Shown: positions 37,800-47,106, counted from the first letter of the stretch. The stretch is DNA of 54,997 nt from Deltaproteobacteria bacterium (GCA_013813765.1 JACCRC010000096.1:1-54997); one strand, 5' to 3'. A program made the numbers and translations. Notes: a model not told the origin generated them from the letters alone.

Positions 37800-38780
37800 T
37801 CACTCGTTGGTGAGCGCGCCGAGAAACGCGACGAGGTCGGCCTTCTCGTCCGGCGTGAGCATGAACCCGGTGACGAGCGGCGAGCGGTACGGGCTCGTCG
37901 AGGCGCGGCCACCGCTTGCGTAGGTGTCGATCACCTCGTCGAGGGTCGCGAGGCTGCCGTCGTGCATGTACGGCGCGGTGAGCGCGATGTTGCGCAGCGT
38001 TGGCGGTTTGAACCGGCCGATGTCGGCGGTGATCTGCGTGATCTCGGCGAGACCACGATCGTGCGCGGGATACGGATCGTAGAGCGCGGTGTTGAACATC
38101 TGGATCCGATCGCCAGTGGCGACCGTGAAGTTGAAGCCGCCGTGGCAGCTGCGGCAGCCGAGGCGCTCGGACTCGAACAGCGACAGGCCGCGCTGTTCCT
38201 GCGGCGCGAGCTGGTGACGATCGAAGCGCGACGAGCCGGAGATCAGCGTGCGCTCGAAGCTCGCGATCGCGCGCGCGACGTTGGTCACCGTGATCGGGTC
38301 GGCGTCGTCGGGGAATGCCGCCGCCAGATCATCCGCGTACGAGGCGCGCATGCGTGAGAGCAGCACGTCCTCGGTGATGCCGAGCTCGACGGGCGAGATC
38401 CCGAACAGCGGCACGAGCGCCTGCGCTTCCAGATCGATCACCGTCGGATCGGCCCAGGTCTGACTGCTGTTGTAGGCGACGTTCGTCAGGCTCATGCTGT
38501 TGTGCCGGCCGATCGCGCCGGTCGAGCCGATGGCGGTGGTGCGCCCGTCAGTGAACGCGAGCTCGGCGAGGTGGCACGACGCGCAGGACTGTGTTCCGTT
38601 ACCGGAGAGCCTGGTGTCGTTGAACAGCGCGCGACCGAGCGTGACCTTGTCGTCGCTCATCGGGTTGTCGGCGGGCACGCGCGGCGTGGGAAAGCCGGGC
38701 GGCAAGTCCCACGCGTACGGTTCGGTGGCGGGCGTCGTCGCGCACGCACCGAGAGCCGCGATGAGCGCGACGATCTTCAC
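37800..38780 (-). CDS. Di-heme cytochrome c peroxidase-like lipoprotein (MXAN_0977-like)
   Basis: The 326-residue protein has a lipobox (ALIAALGACATT). Two c-type heme motifs follow: CASCH near residue 67, preceded by RLSGNGTQS, and CRSCH near 207. MauG/CCP-type features include FTDGRTTAIGSTGAIGRHNS and the distal PPTLRNIALTAPYMHDGS. Opening PYAWDLPPGFPTPRVPADNP recalls the di-heme enzyme family described from Myxococcus (MXAN_0977), usually paired with a four-Cys protein that I do not see here. It reduces peroxide or oxidises an unknown partner. Start overlaps the upstream barrel gene by four bases. Confidence 0.8.
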   Translation of the reverse strand: MKIVALIAALGACATTPATEPYAWDLPPGFPTPRVPADNPMSDDKVTLGRALFNDTRLSGNGTQSCASCHLAELAFTDGRTTAIGSTGAIGRHNSMSLTNVAYNSSQTWADPTVIDLEAQALVPLFGISPVELGITEDVLLSRMRASYADDLAAAFPDDADPITVTNVARAIASFERTLISGSSRFDRHQLAPQEQRGLSLFESERLGCRSCHGGFNFTVATGDRIQMFNTALYDPYPAHDRGLAEITQITADIGRFKPPTLRNIALTAPYMHDGSLATLDEVIDTYASGGRASTSPYRSPLVTGFMLTPDEKADLVAFLGALTNE

Positions 38781-39451
38781 AGGTCGTGCCGCACGTAGAA
38801 CTGACCCTGCGCGGCGACGTCGGGAGATGCGTCGAACACGTCACTCGCCGGCGGCGGCGCGACCCAGCCCATGTTCGGATCGAGGCGGTTCGCGTCGTAG
38901 TCGAAGTTGCCCATCACGAGCGTGCGGAACGACGCGCCGACGTAGGTGCCCTTCATGATCTTCAGGTCGAGGCCGGCACCGAAGAAGCCCTCGGGCATCA
39001 CCTTCGAGTCGCGGATGCGCTCCTCGCCGTAGGGCACCGAGACGCGCGTGAGCTCGAGGCCGCCGCCGAGCTGCACGTAGCCGCGCAGCCACGACGTCAG
39101 GTTCGTGCGCGCGCCGATCGCCGCGCTGACGAGACCACTCGTTCGATCGACGGGCAGGTCGGTGGGCTCGGCACCGAGCGGCCCGTCCGCGGAGCTGTAC
39201 ATGTCGAGGCCGGCCTCGATGAACAACGGCCCGCTGAGGGTCCGACCGCCGAACAGGCCGAGGCCGTTCATGCGGCACTCGGTCCAGCCCTCGCCCGGTC
39301 GGTTGTCTCCCTCCCGGCGAAAGCCATAGCCGCCGACCCGGATGCCGAGCTCGTAGCCGGGCTTCGGGGCGGACTTCGTCAGGGTCTCGGCGGGCTCGGC
39401 GAGCGCGACCGCAGGGGTCAGGAGTACGAGGGCGAGGGTCGGAAGGCGCAT
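38777..39451 (-). CDS. Predicted outer-membrane barrel protein, operon with di-heme enzyme
   Basis: The 224-residue protein has a signal peptide (PTLALVLLTPAVALAEP). The mature part contains repeated amphipathic strands (YELGIRVGGYGFRRE, LFIEAGLDMY, VSAAIGARTNLTSWLRGYVQ, TYVGASFRTLVMG). It ends VAAQGQFYVRHDL. No function is known. Its stop overlaps the start of the di-heme gene (ATGA), so the pair is likely one functional unit. Confidence 0.65.
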   Translation of the reverse strand: MRLPTLALVLLTPAVALAEPAETLTKSAPKPGYELGIRVGGYGFRREGDNRPGEGWTECRMNGLGLFGGRTLSGPLFIEAGLDMYSSADGPLGAEPTDLPVDRTSGLVSAAIGARTNLTSWLRGYVQLGGGLELTRVSVPYGEERIRDSKVMPEGFFGAGLDLKIMKGTYVGASFRTLVMGNFDYDANRLDPNMGWVAPPPASDVFDASPDVAAQGQFYVRHDL

Positions 39452-39571
39452 GCCCTGCCGTCGAGCACGTCCCGTTCCGTGCCGTCACGTGACTGGCTGG
39501 AGCCGAAGCGTGAACGGGGAGGTCCACATCCGCGGCGGCGGTGTGGGGTTCCGCCACGGGTGTGGAGAAGG

Positions 39572-40024
39572 TCAACGCGGGAGCTTCTTCACGACCTCGA
39601 GCGCCTCGTCGACGTGCTTGCCGAAGCGGATCTTCGAATCGAACTTGTGGCGGACCACGCCGGCCTTGTCGAACACGAACGTGACGCGTGGGGGGATGCC
39701 GAGCGTGGACCGCAGCCCCCAGGACTCCGCGACCTTGCCGCCCGGATCCGAAAGCAGGGTGAACGGGAGGCGGTGCTTGCCGATGAACGCCTCGTGCGAC
39801 GCGGCGTCGTCCCGCGAGACACCGATGACCTCGGCCCCGGCGGCCGTGAAGTCCTCATACGAATCGCGAAAGCCGCACGCTTCGATCGTGCAGCCGTAGG
39901 TCTCGTCCTTCGGATAGAAGTAGACGACGAGCGGCTTGCCGACGCGTGTGCGCAGATCGACAGGACCGTCCTTGCCGATCAGCGTGGTCGCGGGCATGGC
40001 ATCGCCGACGCGTAGCTCGGGCAT
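39572..40024 (-). CDS. PrxQ/BCP-type peroxiredoxin
   Basis: The 150-residue thiol peroxidase has the active-site segment YPKDETYGCTIEACGFRD at about residues 40-57. The peroxidatic Cys is at about 48 and the resolving Cys five residues later, an atypical two-Cys BCP arrangement. GVSRDDAASHEAFIGKHRLP and LLSDPGGKVAESWG follow. The start is the ATG at 40024. It detoxifies peroxides with thioredoxin. The gene lies alone, eight bases after the next gene's stop. Confidence 0.9.
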   Translation of the reverse strand: MPELRVGDAMPATTLIGKDGPVDLRTRVGKPLVVYFYPKDETYGCTIEACGFRDSYEDFTAAGAEVIGVSRDDAASHEAFIGKHRLPFTLLSDPGGKVAESWGLRSTLGIPPRVTFVFDKAGVVRHKFDSKIRFGKHVDEALEVVKKLPR

Positions 40025-40031
40025 GCGGCGA

Positions 40032-41300
40032 TCATAGCAGCGTGACAACGGCGATCCCGACGCCGCCGCCCAGCAGAACGAGTAGGCCCGTGAGGCTGAC
40101 TCGCTTTCCGAGGGCACTCCCGCCGAGGCCGATCGCGAGACCGGCCTTCACGATCGTGTTGACCGCGATGCCGATGCAGATCGTGATCGTCGCGACGTCG
40201 TGCGAGATCGTCGACTGGGCGAGCTTCGCCGTCGACACCGTGATGGCGTCGACATCGGTGCTGCCGCCGAGCGCCGCGGCGAGATAGAGGCCACCGTCGC
40301 CGACGTACTCGACCGCGGCCCGGCTCGCGAGCAGCACCACGGCGAACATGAACGTCACCTTGATCGCGCTGCCGAGCTCGAACGGGTTCTTCAGCTCCAT
40401 CTTCGGCATCTCGCCACTGCGACGGAACGTCAGCACGAAGCCGATCAGACCGCCGAGAAACATCGCACCGAGGGGGATCCCGAGCGTGCGCATCAGCGGT
40501 GCATCGATCAGCGCGACCACGATCGCGACGCGGCCCAGCATGATCAGCCATGCGATCGCGATCGCGCCCGCCGCCATCGGCGCGAGGTCTGGGTGGTCCT
40601 TCGCGCGACGCGAGAACGACAGCGTCACCGCGGTCGATGACACGAGGCCGCCGAGCGCCGCACTGAGGATCAGGCCGCGGCGGGCGCCCCACAGCCGCAT
40701 CGCGACATAGCCGAGGAACGACAGGCCGGAGATCATGACGACCAGCATCCCGAGCGTGCGCGGGTTGATCGCGCCGAGCGGACCCATGTCACGGTTCGGC
40801 AGGAGCGGCAACGCGATCACCGCGACGATCAGGAACTTCACGGTCGCGTAGAAGTCGTCACGCGAGACACGCTGCGCGAAGTTGTGGAAGAACTCCTTCG
40901 ACGACAACAGGAACGTCATCGCGACGCCGATCGCCGCGACGAGCAGCAGGCGATCCTCCATCGGCTCGATCACGCCGCGGCTCACCGCGAGCGCGGCGAG
41001 CAGGTACACGCCGATCACCGTGATCTCGGTGGTCATGCCGCGGTCGGTGTCCTTCTTGACGTCGGCCGCGTACGAGATCGCGACGAGCGAGATCACGCCG
41101 AGCAACGCGATCAGCGGCACCCAGAGCGATGCGGGGCCGAGCAGCGTCGCGAGCGCGCCGACCAGCGCTACGACCGCGAACGTGCGCACGCCGCCGATCT
41201 GGCCGCCGCGCGTCCCCTTTGTCTGCTCGCGCTCGAGGCCGACCAACAGGCCGACCGCCAGCGCCGTCGCGACGCCGAGATGTGTCTCGTAGGGCTCCAC
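40032..41300 (-). CDS. MgtC/SapB-DUF4010 family membrane protein
   Basis: The 422-residue protein has an MgtC-like N-domain (THLGVATALAVGLLVGLERE, QIGGVRTFAVVALVGAL) with four helices. A DUF4010 domain of six to eight helices follows, with LGGLVSSTAVTLSFSRRAK and AAALGGSTDVDAITVS as conserved elements. This architecture is widespread but its transport role is unknown. I prefer the GTG at 41300; an ATG at 41330 would overlap the divergent oxidoreductase start. Confidence 0.8.
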   Translation of the reverse strand: MEPYETHLGVATALAVGLLVGLEREQTKGTRGGQIGGVRTFAVVALVGALATLLGPASLWVPLIALLGVISLVAISYAADVKKDTDRGMTTEITVIGVYLLAALAVSRGVIEPMEDRLLLVAAIGVAMTFLLSSKEFFHNFAQRVSRDDFYATVKFLIVAVIALPLLPNRDMGPLGAINPRTLGMLVVMISGLSFLGYVAMRLWGARRGLILSAALGGLVSSTAVTLSFSRRAKDHPDLAPMAAGAIAIAWLIMLGRVAIVVALIDAPLMRTLGIPLGAMFLGGLIGFVLTFRRSGEMPKMELKNPFELGSAIKVTFMFAVVLLASRAAVEYVGDGGLYLAAALGGSTDVDAITVSTAKLAQSTISHDVATITICIGIAVNTIVKAGLAIGLGGSALGKRVSLTGLLVLLGGGVGIAVVTLL

Positions 41301-41328
41301 GTGCGCAGTGTGGTACGAATCGCCGGCC

Positions 41329-42801
41329 ATGTGGCAACCGCCGGAGCGCATCAAGCACGAGCTACCAGCGGTCTCGTGGCCGACCGCGGAGCAGGCGGCG
41401 TCCGCGCGCCTGTTCCAGCCGATCGCGATCGGTCCGCGCACCTGCCGCGTGCGGACCTGGCTCCCCGCGATGGTGCCGTGGCGCGCGAGCGAGGACGGCT
41501 TCGTCACTCCGGATGTGATCGACTGGTATCGCCGGTTCGCCGAGGGCAAGCCGGGCGTGCTCGTCGTGGAGGCCACGGGCATCCGCGACGTGCCCTCTGG
41601 GCCACTGCTCCGGATCGGGCACGACCGCTTCCTCGAGGGGCTGAAGCAGCTGACCGCGGCCGTTCGCGAGGCCTCCGGCGGCGAGACGCTGCTGTTCATC
41701 CAGCTGATCGACTTCCTGCAGATCCGCCGACGACCGCCGCGCGACAAGTTCTTCGGACGCTTCCTCGCGATCACCGAGCGCCACCGCGAGGCCCTGCGCG
41801 CGCTCGGCGGCAACTCCGACGAGCGGTTCGAGACCGAGGAAGCCGTGCGCACGCGGCTCGCTGCTCTGCCCGACAGCGAGCTGCCGTACGTGCTCACGGC
41901 CCGCGAGATCGAGGATATGGAGCGCGGCTATCGCGACCGCGTGACCGATACGCACTTGCCGCACATCAAGGAGCTGCCGCAGGTGCTGCCGGGCCTGTTC
42001 GCGGATGCGGCGGAGCGCGCGCGCACCGCGGGCTTCGACGGCGTCGAGCTCCACTTCGCGCACGCGTACACGATGGCGTCGTTCCTCTCGGCGCTGAACA
42101 CACGTGACGACGGCTACGGCGGCAAGCGTCCGCACCGCGTGCGGCTCCCGGTCGAGGTGATCGGTGCCGTGCGCCAGCGGATCGCGAACGACATAGTGGT
42201 CGGCTGCCGCTACCTCGGCGACGACGTGATCGAGGGCGGCAACCGCGTCGACGACGCCGCATGGTTCGGCGTCGAGCTCGCGAAGGCTGGTCTCGACTTC
42301 CTGTCGATCTCCAAGGGTGGCAAGTTCGAGGATGCGAAGCAGCCGAAGGTAGGCTGGTCGTCGTATCCGTACACCGGCCGTTCCGGTTACGAGTGCATGC
42401 CGACGATCTACTCCGACGAGCGCGGGCCGTTCGCGCGCAACGTCAGTCTGTCTGCTCAGATCCGTGCGGCGGTTCGTGCGGCCGGGATGCAGACGCCCGT
42501 CGTCGGCGCGGGTGGAATCTGCGAGTTCGCGCAGGCGGAATCCGTGCTCGAGCGTGGCGAGGCCGACCTCGTCGCATCGGCGCGGCAGAGCCTCGCGGAT
42601 CCGGACTGGTTCCTCAAGATCCGCGAGGGCCGCGGCGGCGAGATCCGTCGCTGCGAGTTCACGAACTACTGCGAGGCGCTCGACCAGCAGCACAAGCAGG
42701 TGACGTGCAAGCTATGGGATCGCGAGGCGCTCGACGCACCGGATGTGACGATCGCGAGCGACGGCAAGCGCCGCCTGATCGCGCCGAAGTGGCGTCGCTA
42801 G
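41329..42801 (+). CDS. Old Yellow Enzyme-family NADH:flavin oxidoreductase
   Basis: The 490-residue protein has the FMN/substrate-barrel features of the 2,4-dienoyl-CoA reductase branch: LFQPIAIGPRTCRVRTWLPA at the start, GVELHFAHAYTMASFLSALN near 235 and DDGYGGKRPHRVRLPVEV next to it. VVGAGGICEFAQAESVLERG lies near 390. An insertion of about 70 residues (LQIRRRPPRDKFFG to GYRDRVTDTHLP) follows strand four. It lacks the C-terminal flavodoxin part of full dienoyl-CoA reductases. Substrate unknown. A GTG at 41308 would add seven residues. Confidence 0.85.
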   Translation: MWQPPERIKHELPAVSWPTAEQAASARLFQPIAIGPRTCRVRTWLPAMVPWRASEDGFVTPDVIDWYRRFAEGKPGVLVVEATGIRDVPSGPLLRIGHDRFLEGLKQLTAAVREASGGETLLFIQLIDFLQIRRRPPRDKFFGRFLAITERHREALRALGGNSDERFETEEAVRTRLAALPDSELPYVLTAREIEDMERGYRDRVTDTHLPHIKELPQVLPGLFADAAERARTAGFDGVELHFAHAYTMASFLSALNTRDDGYGGKRPHRVRLPVEVIGAVRQRIANDIVVGCRYLGDDVIEGGNRVDDAAWFGVELAKAGLDFLSISKGGKFEDAKQPKVGWSSYPYTGRSGYECMPTIYSDERGPFARNVSLSAQIRAAVRAAGMQTPVVGAGGICEFAQAESVLERGEADLVASARQSLADPDWFLKIREGRGGEIRRCEFTNYCEALDQQHKQVTCKLWDREALDAPDVTIASDGKRRLIAPKWRR

Positions 42802-43002
42802 CTACTTCTTGCTGCGAGAGCGCGAGCTCTTCTTGCGACCGCTGCCGTTCTGCTTGCCGCCGCCGTCCTTCTTGTTGACGGTCGCGTAGGCGATCGACGC
42901 CGCGCGCTTCGACGACTTGCCGGATGTTTTCTCGCTCTCCTCGATGTGCCGCGCCATACGCTTCTGCTTGCTCGTGTAGCTCTTCTTGCTGCCTCGGGCC
43001 AT
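42802..43002 (-). CDS. Small basic protein of the 'plasmid stabilization' type
   Basis: The 66-residue product is rich in Lys, Ser and Arg: MARGSKKSYTSKQKRMARHI, ATVNKKDGGGKQ and the tail KKSSRSRSKK. It matches short, often misnamed 'plasmid stabilization' proteins that combine a helix with an AxATVNK motif and may bind nucleic acid. It abuts the stop of the convergent oxidoreductase gene. GGAGGCGTCCC precedes the ATG, giving a good ribosome site. Confidence 0.75.
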   Translation of the reverse strand: MARGSKKSYTSKQKRMARHIEESEKTSGKSSKRAASIAYATVNKKDGGGKQNGSGRKKSSRSRSKK

Positions 43003-43073
43003 GGGACGCCTCCTTTTGCGGAGTTGGAATGCATGGAACGCGCCTTGCTCTCCACAGCGTCAGGAGACACGTC

Positions 43074-43430
43074 ATGAACAAGTTTCGCAGAACGCTCGGA
43101 GCATCGACGCTGACCCACGACAAGGTGGTGAACCTCTCGGGCGAGCACGTCGGTCGCGTCGAGGAGCTCATGGTCGACGTGACGACCGGCCGCGTTGCCT
43201 ACGTCGTGATGTCGTTCGGTGGATTCCTCGGCATCGGTAGCAAGCTGTTCGCTCTGCCGTGGTCCGCGATCACCGTCGACGAGGCGAAGAAGCGCTTCGT
43301 CGTGAACGTGACGCGCGAGACCCTCGAGCGCATGCCGGGCTTTGACAAGGAGCACTGGCCTGATCTCAACGACCTCGAGTACGCGAGTGGTGTCTATCGC
43401 CAGTGGGGCGCGACGCCGTACTGGACCTGA
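43074..43430 (+). CDS. PRC-barrel domain protein
   Basis: The 118-residue protein is a single PRC-barrel: SGEHVGRVEELMVDVTTGRV followed by AYVVMSFGG, GIGSKLFALPWSAITV and FVVNVTRETLERMPGF. PRC barrels bind RNA or protein surfaces; small stand-alone ones appear in stress-response sets. The ATG at 43074 is ten bases after AGGAG. The neighbouring small basic protein is divergent and may share regulation. Confidence 0.8.
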   Translation: MNKFRRTLGASTLTHDKVVNLSGEHVGRVEELMVDVTTGRVAYVVMSFGGFLGIGSKLFALPWSAITVDEAKKRFVVNVTRETLERMPGFDKEHWPDLNDLEYASGVYRQWGATPYWT

Positions 43431-43449
43431 GCGCCAACGTCACGCCGTG

Positions 43450-43707
43450 TCAGGGGTGCGCGGCGCCCCCATCGTCTGCGCGATCGGCGAGCTCGGTGAC
43501 GCCTGCCATACGCGCGCAGTGTGCGCAGCAGAAGTACTGCCCGCGCGCCTCCATGCCCTGCCCGATGATCGGCACCTTGCAGTGCGCGCAGCGTGGAGCG
43601 AGCGTCTGGATTGCACACTGGAACGAGTCGAACACGTGGACTGTTCCTCCGATGTGGATCTCGAACGCCTTGTCATAGGGATTGCCGCAGCACTCGCATT
43701 TCTTCAT
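43450..43707 (-). CDS. Small zinc-ribbon-like protein
   Basis: The 85-residue protein contains three CxxC-type pairs: CECCGNPYDKAF at the start, CAHCKVPIIGQG in the middle and CCAHC near the end, with FDSFQCAI between. It resembles small metal-binding proteins with this repeated pattern, where two zinc sites are likely. Function unknown. The start is the ATG at 43707; an earlier ATG at 43725 adds six residues. Confidence 0.75.
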   Translation of the reverse strand: MKKCECCGNPYDKAFEIHIGGTVHVFDSFQCAIQTLAPRCAHCKVPIIGQGMEARGQYFCCAHCARMAGVTELADRADDGGAAHP

Positions 43708-43752
43708 GTGCGAACTGTTCTGCAAGGCATGCGCCTTGCTCCACCTGTGACG

Positions 43753-44859
43753 ATGAGCAGAGCTTCATCTCGTCTGAGGATGGCGGTGATCGGGCAGGGA
43801 CACTTCGCACAGGCCGCGGTACTCCCGGCGATCGAACAGCTCGATGATGTCGAGCTCACGGCGCTGGTCTCCGGATCCGAGCACAAGCTCACGGAGCTCG
43901 GCGATCACTACGGCGTTCGCACGCTGTGTGGTTACGACAAGCTCGACCAGCTGCTCGCCTCGGGGAAGATCGACGCCGTCTACATCGCGGTGCCAAACGA
44001 TCTGCACGCGGAGATGTGCTTGATCGCGGCGCGCCACGGCGTGCACGTGATCTGCGAGAAGCCGATGGCGCCGACGGAAGCCGAGTGCATGCAGATGATC
44101 CGTGCATGCGAGTCGCACCACAGCCGGCTGATGATCGCGTACCGCCTCCACTTCGAGGCTGCGAACCTCGTCGCCATCGAGGTCGCGCGCGGTGGTGATA
44201 TCGGCGAGCCGCGGATCTTCAGCTCGGTGTTCTCGATGCAGGTGCGCGAGGGCAACATCCGCACGCAGCCGCGGCGCGGTGCCGGCCCGATCTACGACAT
44301 CGGCGTGTACTGCATCAACGCCGCTCGCTATCTGTTCCGATCCGAGCCGGTCGAGGTGCTCGCGACGAAGCTGTCGGGCCGCGACGCGCGGTTCGCTGCG
44401 GTGGACGAGGCCTTTGCCGCGACGCTGCGGTTCCCCCAGGAGCGAGTCGCGCAGTTCACCTGCAGCTTCGGCGCGGCGGATCGCGCGAGCTATCAGGTCG
44501 TCGGCACCAAGGGCTTCCTTACGCTCGACAACGCCTACGACTACGCGGCGGAGATGAGGCTTCGCGTCGAGGGTGTGCACGGGACGAAGACGCGGACGTT
44601 CACGAAGCGCGATCAGATCGCCGCCGAGATCTCGTACTTCGCGAAGTGCATCCGCGACAACGTCGATCCCGAGCCGAGCGGCTGGGAGGGACTCGCCGAC
44701 GTGAGGATCATCCAGGCGATCCAGTCGTCGGCGCGGTTCGGGCGAGCGGTTCCGGTCGAGCCCATCCCGACCCGCCGCCGCCCGGACCTCGGTCAGGAGA
44801 TCCGCGTCGCGGCGCACGACATGCCGCCGCTCGTCGACGTCGAGCAGCCGACGAAGTAA
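43753..44859 (+). CDS. Gfo/Idh/MocA-family oxidoreductase
   Basis: The 368-residue protein has an N-terminal Rossmann fold (MAVIGQGHFAQAAVLPAIEQ) and the family signature CEKPMAPTEAEC near 105. A C-terminal alpha/beta domain follows (GPIYDIGVYCINAARYLF near 187). The motif order is that of NAD(P)-dependent sugar dehydrogenases such as glucose-fructose oxidoreductase. Start may be 43753 or the ATG at 43780. It is followed by a crotonase and a TauE-type exporter, co-oriented within a few bases. The sugar or inositol substrate is unknown. Confidence 0.85.
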   Translation: MSRASSRLRMAVIGQGHFAQAAVLPAIEQLDDVELTALVSGSEHKLTELGDHYGVRTLCGYDKLDQLLASGKIDAVYIAVPNDLHAEMCLIAARHGVHVICEKPMAPTEAECMQMIRACESHHSRLMIAYRLHFEAANLVAIEVARGGDIGEPRIFSSVFSMQVREGNIRTQPRRGAGPIYDIGVYCINAARYLFRSEPVEVLATKLSGRDARFAAVDEAFAATLRFPQERVAQFTCSFGAADRASYQVVGTKGFLTLDNAYDYAAEMRLRVEGVHGTKTRTFTKRDQIAAEISYFAKCIRDNVDPEPSGWEGLADVRIIQAIQSSARFGRAVPVEPIPTRRRPDLGQEIRVAAHDMPPLVDVEQPTK

Positions 44860-44869
44860 CGTCCCGCGG

Positions 44870-45781
44870 ATGGACGGCCTTTCGACGATGACCTACGCGG
44901 TCGACGGCAGGATCGCGCGCATCACGCTGGACCGCCCGCAGCGCGGCAATGGGCTGACCCTGCAGACACCACGCGATCTCGCCGCCTGCGTCGAGGAAGC
45001 GAACCTCGATCCGCGCGTGCACGTGATCGCGCTCGCCGGTAACGGCAAGGGCTTCTGCGGCGGCTACGATCTCGAGGCGAGCGCGGAGAAGGGGATGGCG
45101 GGCCAGCCCACCGTCGGTCCGCAGGGGTCGCCCCTCGATCCGGTGATCCAGCGCGAGAACCACGATCCGAGCGCGAGCTGGGATCCGATGGTCGACTACC
45201 AGATGATGAGCCGCAACGTCCGCGGCTTCATGAGCCTGTTCCACAGCGACAAGCCGGTGGTCTGCAAGGTCCACGGCTTCTGCGTCGCCGGCGGCACCGA
45301 CCTCGCGCTGTGCTCTGACCTCCTCGTGATCGAGGACACCGCGAAGATCGGCTACCCGCCGGCGCGCGTGTGGGGCGTACCGACGACGGCGCTGTGGGTA
45401 CACCGCATCGGCCTCGAGAAGGCGAAGCGGCTGATGTTCACGGGCGACTGCCTGTCGGGCACCGAGGCCGTCGCGTGGGGGCTCGCGATCGAAGCGGCAC
45501 CGCGCGCCGAGCTGGACGCGCGCTTCGAGAATCTGCTCGGCCGGATCTCGCGCATGCCGATCAACCAGCTCGTGATGATGAAGCTGATGCTGAACCAGAG
45601 CGTGTACGCGCAGGGGCTCGCGCAGAGCCAGCTGCTCGGCACCGTCTTCGACGGCATCGCTCGCCACACGCCCGAGGGCTTCGGCTTCGCGCGCCGTGCT
45701 GCGGAGGCCGGGTTCCGCCAGGCGGTGAAGGATCGCGACGAGCCGTTCGGCGACGCCGGGCCCTCGACGTTCAAGGGGTGA
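44870..45781 (+). CDS. Enoyl-CoA hydratase/isomerase family protein
   Basis: The 303-residue crotonase-fold protein has the oxyanion-hole segments GNGKGFCGGYDL near 60 and HGFCVAGGTDLAL near 136. The usual acidic catalytic region reads PPARVWGVPTTALWVHRIG near 165, where one conserved glutamate is not evident. An insertion of about 25 residues follows the first motif. It acts on acyl-CoA thioesters; the reaction (hydration or isomerisation) cannot be told from sequence. Its stop overlaps the next start in TGATG. Confidence 0.8.
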   Translation: MDGLSTMTYAVDGRIARITLDRPQRGNGLTLQTPRDLAACVEEANLDPRVHVIALAGNGKGFCGGYDLEASAEKGMAGQPTVGPQGSPLDPVIQRENHDPSASWDPMVDYQMMSRNVRGFMSLFHSDKPVVCKVHGFCVAGGTDLALCSDLLVIEDTAKIGYPPARVWGVPTTALWVHRIGLEKAKRLMFTGDCLSGTEAVAWGLAIEAAPRAELDARFENLLGRISRMPINQLVMMKLMLNQSVYAQGLAQSQLLGTVFDGIARHTPEGFGFARRAAEAGFRQAVKDRDEPFGDAGPSTFKG

Positions 45782-46548
45782 TGGACGCCGCCGAGATCGT
45801 GATGATCGCGGGCGCCGCGCTCGCCGGTGGCGCCGTCAACGCGATCGCCGGCGGCGGCTCGCTGATCACGTTCCCGACGCTGGTCGCTGCGGGACTGTCG
45901 CCCGTGCTCGCGAGCGTGACGAACACCGTCGCGCTGTGCCCGGGTTATCTCGGCGCGACGCTCGCGCAACGCAAGCACCTGACGGGGCAGGGCAAGCGCG
46001 CTGCGATGCTCTTGCCGGTCGCCGCGCTCGGCGGAGTCGGCGGCGCGCTGCTCTTGCTCCACACGGATCCGCGCACGTTCGACGTGATCGTCCCGTTCTT
46101 GATCCTCCTCGCGGCGATCCTGATCGGCACGCAGGAGCGGCTGCGCGCTAAGCTCCTCGCCCGCACGGCGGCGGGACGCGCCCGCGGTGAAGTGCTCGCC
46201 GCGCTCCCACTCGGTCTCGCGGCGATCTACGGCGGCTACTTCGGAGCCGGCATGGGCGTCATGATCCTCGCCGTGCTCGGCGTGATGGTCGATGACTCGC
46301 TGCTCCGGATCAACGCGCTCAAGCAGACGGTGTCGCTCTCGGTGAACCTCGCCGCGGCGATCGTGTTCGTGATCGTCGCGGATGTCGACTGGACGGTGAC
46401 CGCGGTGATGGCGGGAGCGGCGCTCGCGGGCGGCGTGCTCGGCGGTGCGCTGTCGACCCGCATCCCGCCGGCCGTGCTCCGCTGGACGGTGGTGCTGATC
46501 GGCGTGGCCGTGGCGGCCGTGTACTTCGTAAAGCTCCTCGGCCGGTGA
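45781..46548 (+). CDS. TauE/SafE-family sulfite/sulfonate exporter
   Basis: The 255-residue membrane protein has about eight hydrophobic helices with the family's NAIAGGGSLITFPTLVAAGL and its second-half echo YGGYFGAGMGVMILAVLGV. These proteins move sulfite, sulfoacetate or related anions. The ATG at 45781 overlaps the crotonase stop, so the two are co-translated. Linked function with the crotonase is not obvious. Confidence 0.85.
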   Translation: MDAAEIVMIAGAALAGGAVNAIAGGGSLITFPTLVAAGLSPVLASVTNTVALCPGYLGATLAQRKHLTGQGKRAAMLLPVAALGGVGGALLLLHTDPRTFDVIVPFLILLAAILIGTQERLRAKLLARTAAGRARGEVLAALPLGLAAIYGGYFGAGMGVMILAVLGVMVDDSLLRINALKQTVSLSVNLAAAIVFVIVADVDWTVTAVMAGAALAGGVLGGALSTRIPPAVLRWTVVLIGVAVAAVYFVKLLGR

Positions 46549-46561
46549 TAGATTCCAGCCC

Positions 46562-47083
46562 GTGTGGCCCGTCTCGTTCGTGCTGATCGCCATCGTTGTC
46601 GCCGCGGCCTGGTGGCTGATCGCCAAGCTACGGGTGTCGCGCACGATGATGGCGATGATGACCACCCGGATCGCGTTTCCGGATGGGGGCGTCCGCCTGA
46701 ACGACTGCGCAGGGTCCGTCGCGAAGCTGTCGAACCCCGAGGAGATCGTGGTGCCCTTCGAGCACGCGGTCCTGGTGATCACCTATCCGCTCTCCACTCC
46801 CGCGACGATCGCGATCGACGCCGCCTTCCCGATCGGGTTCACCCGCTCCGAGCTCGTGAAGACGGTCTGCGAGGAGTACGCGAACGTCTACGAGGCCGAG
46901 GAGGCCACGGCACATACCAAGACAATCCCGCCCGGGGAGCGTACCATCGGTGCGCACCGCAACCGGACCGACGGGGTCTACGGGATCTGGGGCTACGACC
47001 TCGAGAAGCTCGTGATGCGGGCAGCCCGGTGGACCCGAAACGCCGACGGCACCGTCACGATCGACCTTCACATCGACAGCTGA
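46562..47083 (+). CDS. Single-pass membrane protein of unknown function
   Basis: The 173-residue protein (GTG start) has one N-terminal transmembrane helix (SFVLIAIVVAAAWWLIAKL). A soluble domain with strands AVLVITYPLSTP, IAIDAAFPIGF and TVTIDLHIDS follows. No named family. A 23-base gap separates it from the downstream TerB-like gene, which suggests an operon. Confidence 0.55.
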   Translation: MWPVSFVLIAIVVAAAWWLIAKLRVSRTMMAMMTTRIAFPDGGVRLNDCAGSVAKLSNPEEIVVPFEHAVLVITYPLSTPATIAIDAAFPIGFTRSELVKTVCEEYANVYEAEEATAHTKTIPPGERTIGAHRNRTDGVYGIWGYDLEKLVMRAARWTRNADGTVTIDLHIDS

Positions 47084-47106
47084 TCCGCGATAACAAACGC
47101 GCTGCA

